Of a stretch of 59,211 bases of DNA, positions 53,829 to 59,211 are shown in pieces. The first letter of the stretch is position 1, and each line of letters starts with the position of its first letter. A program made the translations under genes and the position numbers. The notes below the pieces were generated by a model that saw only the letters and a list, made by a program, of their open reading frames with translations, did not search any database and was not told the DNA's origin. The DNA is from Anabaena sp. 4-3 (GTDB taxonomy: Bacteria > Cyanobacteriota > Cyanobacteriia > Cyanobacteriales > Nostocaceae): positions 1-59,211 of the forward strand of contig NZ_LUHJ01000033.1 of assembly GCF_001597745.1 (NCBI RefSeq), read 5' to 3'.

Positions 53829-54127
53829 GGTTTTTTGTCCGTTTATCTGAAATTTTGCTGATGAAAATAAAAAAGCAAGTTACATAAATCCAAATTAATT
53901 GTTAGTAAACACCTAACCTCTGATAACAAACAATCATTAGTTTTAGGCTGAATTACACCTCAAGCTAATACCTGATAAATCTGGAACTCTACAGGTTGTT
54001 TGCATAGCGTTTACCAATAGCAGCTTAGGAGGGTAAGATGCAAATTTTCTGATGTTAAATATTTATCTCACTCAGACACTATTGTTGGTAGCAACCTGAT
54101 ATTAATAACCCTTTCATGCAAAAAATT

Positions 54128-54202
54128 CCTCAACCCTGATCCAAGGTAGCTTTTCAGATTTCCCAGTGAAATACAGAGGGCTAGGGAAATCAAGGGTTGA
54201 GG
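54128..54202. repeat. Imperfect palindrome CCTCAACCCT...AGGGTTGAGG
   Basis: Inverted arms of 13-14 bases with a single extra base on one side enclose about 48 bases, which contain a second small stem (GATTTCCC / GGGAAATC). It resembles a MITE-like intergenic element. Confidence 0.7.
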
Positions 54203-54403
54203 GTTTTAGAGCGTAAGTTCTGCCTCAGAAAATCTGATATTGCAGATAGATTTCACTTTGCCAAACTTCGCCAAAACTTTCTGCAACTTATATGACTTTA
54301 TTTGTGGTTTTCGCTGACTTTTTACCAAAAATATCCGCAAAAATCGATTATAACACCTAAATTATGTGGATTGATGTCAGTGTCACAAACATTTGATTTT
54401 TGG

Positions 54404-54428
54404 TTTGTAGTCAGGACTTTAGTCCTGA
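54404..54428. repeat. GTTTGTAGTNAGGACTTTAG repeat, copy 3
   Basis: TTTGTAGTCAGGACTTTAGT followed by CCTGA; the palindromic core is CAGGACTTTAGTCCTG. Compare copies at 12140, 16796 and 55668. Confidence 0.8.
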
Positions 54429-54731
54429 TGCCTGTGCGCGTAGCGTCTGCAACAGAGGACTTGATTCATGATTACAAATTTAATTCAGAATTTTGTAATA
54501 CAAGAGAACATTTTAGCATAAACATTACCACCACTTGACTAACAAAACTTATAGCTAATAACACCAGCAAACAATAGCAATTATTTTTGTATTTGGTCAA
54601 TGATAAAAAAACGTATTTAAAATGGACTATTTATCACATGATATTTTGCTGATATTGATACTTAAATTATGATGATATGTGGTGAATTACACAAAAATGC
54701 TGGTGCTAACTACTTTAGTAAACATAAAAAT

Positions 54732-54763
54732 GTAGGGTGCGTTAAAGCAGCGTGTAACGCACC
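54732..54763. repeat. GTGCGTTA...TAACGCACC palindrome
   Basis: TAGGGTGCGTTA (from 54732) pairs with TAACGCACC (to 54763), a short inverted repeat related to the TAGGGTGCGTCAG family by its first nine bases. Confidence 0.7.
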
Positions 54764-54781
54764 GCCATAAACAGGGCAGCG

Positions 54782-55600
54782 TTACCGCCCTAAATCACCT
54801 AGTAAGCGGCGAATGAGTGCTGTGTCTTCACTGTCGGGAGTTGTGGCTAGATAAGTATGCAAGTCGTCAGATGCTTGGTTATAGTTACCTAGTTGATAGT
54901 TTAATAGACCGCGATCGCGCACTTCGGAAGTAGCATCAGGAAATAGCAACAAAATCCTTTCCACTACAGTCAAGCTTTTTTCTAAGAGTTGCTGTCTGAG
55001 ATAAATATACTTCAAATTAGTCAAGATGCGCGCCAAAAATTGCCGATTACTCACTGTGGCTAAAAATTCCGGGCGTAAAGGCACATTCTGCTGGAACATT
55101 TGATTTAGCCTATCTTGACAATCTTGAGGAAATATCACCTCGCCACGATTAAAAGCATCGACAAAAATCTCCATATCTGGAATCGCTGGACGAATTAAGA
55201 AGTGTCCTGGCATTCCTATTCCTTGCATCGGAAAATCTATCCGTCGGGCTATCTCTAAATAAACCAACGCTAAAGTAATAGGAATACCTGTCCGTCTGTC
55301 AATCACATCATTTAAAAAGCTATTGCGGGGGTCATAATAATTACTTTGATTGCCAGCAAATCCTAAATCGTCGTAAAGATATTGATTGATAGTTTGAATG
55401 ACTCGCAAGGGATAACGTGACGTTGGTAAACGTGCTTGCACTTCATCCGCCATTGTATCCAAGGCGTTGATATATTCTTCTATATCCAGTTGAGGATATT
55501 CTTCTTGAGCAATATATAAAGCCGCCTTAGCTAAGTCAATATGCTCATCTGATTGTTGGATTTCTTGGTAAAAATATTGTCGCGGCAGATAGGAATTCAT
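54782..55600 (-). CDS. SirB1-like transglutaminase-fold/TPR protein
   Basis: From ATG 55600 (AGGTG upstream at good spacing) the product is 272 residues. The N-terminal part is a SirB1/transglut_core2 domain: LDTMADEVQARLP, INQYLYDDLGFAGNQSNYYDPRNSFLNDVIDRRTGIPITLALVYLEIARRIDFPMQGIGMPGHFLIRP. The C-terminal part is TPR-like (NLKYIYLRQQLLEKSLTVVERILLLFPDA, DRGLLNYQLGNYNQASDDL). Cyanobacterial relatives are conserved but functionally undefined. It lies as a single gene between repeats. Confidence 0.88.
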   Translation of the reverse strand: MNSYLPRQYFYQEIQQSDEHIDLAKAALYIAQEEYPQLDIEEYINALDTMADEVQARLPTSRYPLRVIQTINQYLYDDLGFAGNQSNYYDPRNSFLNDVIDRRTGIPITLALVYLEIARRIDFPMQGIGMPGHFLIRPAIPDMEIFVDAFNRGEVIFPQDCQDRLNQMFQQNVPLRPEFLATVSNRQFLARILTNLKYIYLRQQLLEKSLTVVERILLLFPDATSEVRDRGLLNYQLGNYNQASDDLHTYLATTPDSEDTALIRRLLGDLGR

Positions 55601-55667
55601 AAGCAACACCTGATAGGTTTGTGTACATATTTTGAGAAGGCAGGTGGCAGATTTCAGGATGAGTAAT

Positions 55668-55692
55668 GAGGACTAAAGTCCTCACTACAAAC
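55668..55692. repeat. GTTTGTAGTNAGGACTTTAG repeat, copy 4 (inverted)
   Basis: GAGGACTAAAGTCCTCACTA, followed by CAAAC, is the inverted form of the family, between the RND pump gene and the SirB1-like gene. Confidence 0.8.
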
Positions 55693-55749
55693 AAAAAGTT
55701 TTACTTGTGTAGGTGTAGGGTTGCTGCTAACTCCTGAATTCGGCTGCAA

Positions 55750-58700
55750 TTAATCATTGGTTTTATTCACGGAAGCCACAGTTTTTTTATCCAATGAGCT
55801 TGCACCTGTTTCTAATGCTGGCTTCTGATGGGGTTTGAACAAGCTTTCAGTTAAGGTCTTAATTACAATATACAAGACTGGGACGACAAACAAACTTAAT
55901 AAAGTAGCAATCAGCATTCCACCAAACACTGCTGTTCCTAAAGATTGACGACTGCCAGCACCCGCACCTGTAGCAATGGTTAAAGGAAAAATACCGATGA
56001 GGGTAGAAAATGCAGTCATGAGAATGGGGCGTAAACGTTCTTGGGCGGCTTCAATTGCGGCTTTGGCGATGGGAAGTCCTTGTTCTCGCAGTTGGTTAGC
56101 AAACTCCACAATTAAAATTGCATTTTTACTAGCCAAACCAATCAACATCACCAAACCAATTTGACAGTAGACATCGTTAGGAAAACCCCGCAATGATTGG
56201 GCTACGAGTGCGCCAAGTATCGCTAAAGGTACTGACAAAAGAATGATAATAGGGTCGATGTAGTTTTCGTATTGGGCGGCGAGTACCAAAAAGACAAATA
56301 CCAGTCCTAAACCAAAAATTAATGGTGCTAAACTCCCTGATTCCAGTTCTTCTAAGGCAGTTCCAGACCATTCATAACCATAGCCAGGGGGTAAAACTGC
56401 TTGGGCTACTTGTTCCATTTTATCAATTGCATCGCCGGAACTAAAACCAGGGGCAGCAGAGCCATTAATTTCTATGGAACGGAATAGGTTGTAATGGTTA
56501 ATGGTTTGCGCTCCCACTACTGAAGTAACTTTAATTAAATTACCGAGGGGAATCATTTGATTATTTTGCGATCGCACATACAACTGTTCGATATCTTTGG
56601 GATTAGAGCGAAACTGTTGATCAGCTTGCACATACACGCGATAATTACGCTGTTGCAAATTGAAATCATTCACATATCGAGAACCCAAAGCAGTTTGTAA
56701 GGTGCTAAATATATCATCGATAGAAACTTGTAAGGCTTTGGCTTTGTTGCGGTCTACTTCTACTAATAGTTGTGGTGTATTCGCAGCAAAGGTACTAAAC
56801 ACCGCTTGTAATCCTGGTGTTTGGTTGGCGCGTCCTAACAATTGTCCCATAGTCTGCACCAAATTTTCTAAACCGCTATTGCCTCTACGGTCTTGCAGTT
56901 GAAAAGTAAAGCCGCCAAAGTTACCTAAACCTTGAATCCCTGGGGGGTTGACAGGAAAAATTCTGGCTTCGGGAATTGCGAACAACTTACCCCGCAGTTT
57001 ACCAATGATAGCTTGTACTGATTGGTCTGGTCTAGGACGTTCAGCCCAAGGTTTTAAGGTAGTGAAAAGAATACCGCTATTGGCTGTACTACCACTAAAA
57101 CTAAAACCTCCGACGGCGAAAGTTCCTACTACTTCCGGTATTTGCAAGATTTCTTTTTCTACTTGTGCTATGACATCACTCGTATATTGCAAAGATACGC
57201 CTTGCGGCCCTTGAATAATTGTGATGAAATAACCTTGGTCTTCATCGGGTAAAAAGGCTGCGGGAACTGTGATGTATAGCCAAGCTGTCATTCCTAAACA
57301 GACGATGAATAAACCAATGATAATGCTTTTGATGCGGGTGAGAAAAACGAGCGATCGCCTATATTTTTGTCTGACTCCATCCAGAAAGCCATTAAACTGC
57401 TCAAAAATTCGCCCCAACCAACCTGATGGTTTTTGTCCTTGACGCAGTAACAACGCACATAAAGATGGTGTTAAAGTCAAAGCCAAAAAGGTAGAAATCA
57501 CAATCGAAAAGGCGATGGTTAACGCAAATTGCCGATATAGTGCGCCAGTAGTTCCGGGGAAGAAAGCCACAGGTACAAACACCGCCATCAAGACTAAAGA
57601 AGTAGCGATGACTGCGCCAAACAATTCCGCCATTGACTCACTAGCAGCCCGACGGGGATTAATCCCTCTATCTTGAATAAAACGGCTAATCTGCTCAACT
57701 ACAACAATCGCATCATCTACCACCATCCCCGATGCTAGAGTCAAACCAAATAAAGTCAAACTATTAATCGAAAAATTAAAAACTTTGACAAAGGCAAACG
57801 TCCCTACCAAAGCCAAAGGAATTGTCAATGCTGGAATTAAGGTTGTGCGCCAGTCTTGCAAAAAAACAAAAATCACCAGCACTACCAGCACCACCGCCAT
57901 TATCAGCGTCTTGACCACTTCTGACAATGATTCTTCGACAAACATTGTCGTGTCAAAAGCTACCTGATATTTCACACCAGGGGGAAAACTCTTAGCTAAT
58001 TCCACCATAGCGGCTTTTACACCCTTGGCGACATCCAAGGCGTTACTTCCCGGAAGTTGATAAATTCCTAAACCGACAGCATTTTTGCCACGAAATCGTA
58101 AAAATGTATTGTAATTTTCTGCCCCTAGTTCGGCTCTACCAACATCTTTGAGTTTTACTAAAGTGCCATCATTTTCAGTTTTCAGAACAAGTTCTTCAAA
58201 TTCTTTCGCATCTGTTAATCTGCTGGCGGCACGCACATCCAGTTGATATTGTTGTCCTTGAGGTGCTGGTTCTTGTCCAATTCTGCCCGCACCAACTTGC
58301 AAATTTTGTTCCGTTAACGCCCTGCTGACATCTTCTGTGGTTAAACCCCGACTAGCTAAACGATTAGGATCTAACCACAAACGCATAGCATAGCGACGTT
58401 CGCCAAAAATTCGCAAATCACCCACACCTTTAATTCTTTTTAGAGCATCTACCAAGTAAAGGTCTGCGTAATTGCTGAGAAATATATTATCATATTCATC
58501 ATTGTCAGTGTATAAGCCAATACCTAATAAAATATTGGTAGATTGCTTAGTAACCCGCACCCCTGTACGCTGCACAATATCTGGTAGTTGAGCTTCGGCA
58601 ACTGCAACCCGATTCTGCACATCGACGGCGGCAATATCTTTGTCCCGCGAAGCATCGAAAGTGACTGTAATGTTACTTGTACCGTCGTTACTACTGCTAG

Positions 58701-58941
58701 AAGTAATATATTTAACGCCCTCAACGCCGTTAATTTGCCGTTCTAAGATGTTTGTCACGCCACTTTCTACCACTTCTGCACTCGCACCTGTGTAGTTAGC
58801 AGAGACGTTAATTTGAGTAGGGCTAATATCTGGAAATCGGGCAATCGGTAATGTGGTAATACTGATTAATCCCACCAGCAAAATAATTAACGCGCAGACT
58901 GTAGAAAAGACAGGCCGCTTAATAAAGAAGTCAACAAACAT
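55750..58941 (-). CDS. HAE1-type RND efflux pump
   Basis: A 1063-residue AcrB-like inner-membrane pump of the hydrophobe/amphiphile RND family. Marks are FFIKRPVFSTVCALIILLVGL at the N-terminus, GASAEVVESGVTNILERQINGVEGVKYITSSSS, the proton-relay aspartates in ASGMVVDDAIVVVEQI, PFVPVAFFPGTTG-like VFVPVAFFPG, the lysine in IGLASKNAILIVEFANQ, and the late RLRPILMTAFSTLIGIFPL. Both porter halves and twelve membrane helices are complete. The adaptor gene precedes it on the minus strand, so this is a tripartite drug or lipid pump. Confidence 0.95.
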   Translation of the reverse strand: MFVDFFIKRPVFSTVCALIILLVGLISITTLPIARFPDISPTQINVSANYTGASAEVVESGVTNILERQINGVEGVKYITSSSSNDGTSNITVTFDASRDKDIAAVDVQNRVAVAEAQLPDIVQRTGVRVTKQSTNILLGIGLYTDNDEYDNIFLSNYADLYLVDALKRIKGVGDLRIFGERRYAMRLWLDPNRLASRGLTTEDVSRALTEQNLQVGAGRIGQEPAPQGQQYQLDVRAASRLTDAKEFEELVLKTENDGTLVKLKDVGRAELGAENYNTFLRFRGKNAVGLGIYQLPGSNALDVAKGVKAAMVELAKSFPPGVKYQVAFDTTMFVEESLSEVVKTLIMAVVLVVLVIFVFLQDWRTTLIPALTIPLALVGTFAFVKVFNFSINSLTLFGLTLASGMVVDDAIVVVEQISRFIQDRGINPRRAASESMAELFGAVIATSLVLMAVFVPVAFFPGTTGALYRQFALTIAFSIVISTFLALTLTPSLCALLLRQGQKPSGWLGRIFEQFNGFLDGVRQKYRRSLVFLTRIKSIIIGLFIVCLGMTAWLYITVPAAFLPDEDQGYFITIIQGPQGVSLQYTSDVIAQVEKEILQIPEVVGTFAVGGFSFSGSTANSGILFTTLKPWAERPRPDQSVQAIIGKLRGKLFAIPEARIFPVNPPGIQGLGNFGGFTFQLQDRRGNSGLENLVQTMGQLLGRANQTPGLQAVFSTFAANTPQLLVEVDRNKAKALQVSIDDIFSTLQTALGSRYVNDFNLQQRNYRVYVQADQQFRSNPKDIEQLYVRSQNNQMIPLGNLIKVTSVVGAQTINHYNLFRSIEINGSAAPGFSSGDAIDKMEQVAQAVLPPGYGYEWSGTALEELESGSLAPLIFGLGLVFVFLVLAAQYENYIDPIIILLSVPLAILGALVAQSLRGFPNDVYCQIGLVMLIGLASKNAILIVEFANQLREQGLPIAKAAIEAAQERLRPILMTAFSTLIGIFPLTIATGAGAGSRQSLGTAVFGGMLIATLLSLFVVPVLYIVIKTLTESLFKPHQKPALETGASSLDKKTVASVNKTND

Positions 58942-58944
58942 ATA

Positions 58945-58980
58945 AATTCAAAATTCAAAATTCAAAATTCAAAATTCAAG
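58945..58980. repeat. ATTCAAA repeat upstream of the RND pump gene
   Basis: Five near-perfect ATTCAAA units fill the leader of the RND gene. Confidence 0.85.
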
Positions 58981-58998
58981 AATACTGGGGAAAAATCT

Positions 58999-59051
58999 CC
59001 CCCTGCCTCCTGCCTCCTGCCTCCTGCCCCCCTGCCCCCCTGCCCCCCTGC
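58999..59051. repeat. CCTGCCT / CCCCCTG tandem repeats
   Basis: Three to four CCTGCCT-like units pass into three GCCCCCCT units, in the gap between the adaptor and pump genes. Confidence 0.85.
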
Positions 59052-59058
59052 TTCTGAT

Positions 59059-59211
59059 TTAGGATTCTGGAACAATAGGCGCGCCGTTGGTGAGGTTGAG
59101 AATACCGGAAACTATGAGTTTTTCACCAGGTTTTAATCCTTCGAGAACTTGATAGTTGTTACCTTCTATCGCTCCCAATTTCACCGGCTTTTGTATTGCT
59201 ACTAAAGAGGG
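59059..59211 (-). CDS. RND membrane-fusion adaptor, 3' end only
   Basis: The gene runs off the right edge of the window. The 50 visible codons end VKLGAIEGNNYQVLEGLKPGEKLIVSG followed by ILNLTNGAPIVPES and TAA at 59059-59061. This is the typical C-terminal end of an AcrA/MexA-type adaptor (membrane-proximal domain). It lies just upstream of the RND pump on the same strand, as expected for the pair. The start and the rest cannot be described. Confidence 0.85.
   Translation of the reverse strand, partial: PSLVAIQKPVKLGAIEGNNYQVLEGLKPGEKLIVSGILNLTNGAPIVPES

Larger units (their letters stand above)
53829..54781. other. Gene-free gap upstream of devB
   Basis: No convincing gene. CCTCAACCCTGAT (54128-54140) and ATCAAGGGTTGAGG (54189-54202) form a long imperfect hairpin. 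Copy 3 of the GTTTGTAGTNAGGACTTTAG family is at 54404-54428, followed by GCGCGTAGCGTCTGC. A GTGCGTTA/TAACGCACC palindrome lies at about 54734-54763. The devB promoter should lie in 53830-54000. Confidence 0.65.

Noticed and set aside
53830-54300. NtcA box (GTA-N8-TAC) upstream of devB
   Set aside because: I scanned the GTA trinucleotides in this stretch and none has TAC at the correct spacing.
54302-54538. 78-codon open frame upstream of devB
   Set aside because: It runs through the dispersed AGGACTTTAG repeat and the GCGTAGCGTC fragment, so its codons are repeat-derived.

Overview
The window looks like chromosomal DNA of a filamentous, probably heterocyst-forming cyanobacterium of the Nostoc/Anabaena type. 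It carries oxygenic-photosynthesis genes (psb28, a Psb32-type TPM protein, psaK). The octamer GCGATCGC (HIP1) recurs inside genes throughout. Intergenic gaps are filled with short tandem heptamer repeats (GTCATTA/ACTAATG, ATTCAAA) and dispersed palindromes, and there is a DevBCA-type exporter. There are no rRNA or tRNA genes, no CRISPR array, no intact insertion sequence and no prophage that I can see. Almost every gene is housekeeping or a known cyanobacterial family, so most of the novelty lies in details and in non-coding DNA.

Layout. 0.2-9.1 kb: PAP/fibrillin protein, DUF3134-like acidic protein, mraY, an M15-type peptidase, a small exported protein, moaB, psb28, dtd, a His-rich COG0523 GTPase, cysS and a four-helix-bundle (S23/IVP) gene broken by a stop codon. 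9.1-16.8 kb: tldD/tldE peptidase pair, a VapBC-like toxin-antitoxin pair, coaD overlapping a DivIVA-like coiled-coil gene, lgt, cobM and a MIF-like tautomerase. 17.4-26.1 kb: GMC oxidoreductase, rlmN, zinc-ribbon protein, uvrC, an unknown protein coupled to an M20 amidohydrolase, and a Uma2 nuclease. 26.3-35.3 kb: PEP-CTERM protein, three small envelope-type proteins, psb32, cobH, a membrane protein, dapB, psaK, sufE, a catalytically doubtful alpha/beta-hydrolase and a transaldolase-like aldolase.

35.3-41.3 kb is the most coherent accessory block and may be a metal-homeostasis island. It holds a COG0523 GTPase behind a near-perfect Zur-type box, a WD40 protein, a tiny secreted CSCAQC protein, an orphan ZnuA/MntC-like lipoprotein with altered metal ligands, a GrpB-like protein and a lysine/ornithine-hydroxylase-like flavoprotein behind a second Zur/Fur-like palindrome.

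41.3-59.2 kb is rich in export: a DUF427 protein, an HlyD adaptor with a large cNMP/C39-like ABC exporter, glpQ, a HAD phosphatase, an unknown membrane-anchored protein, devA-devC-devB, a SirB1-like protein, an RND pump and the 3' end of its adaptor, which runs off the window.

Two kinds of repetitive DNA stand out. One is a set of dispersed palindromic elements: a TAGGGTGCGTCAG family, a 28-bp perfect palindrome found twice in a shared composite unit, and a GTTTGTAGTNAGGACTTTAG family present four times. The other is short tandem repeats that in places run into or up to coding regions (moaB, the S23 gene, glpQ). All family assignments come from reading translated sequence by eye; no database search was possible.
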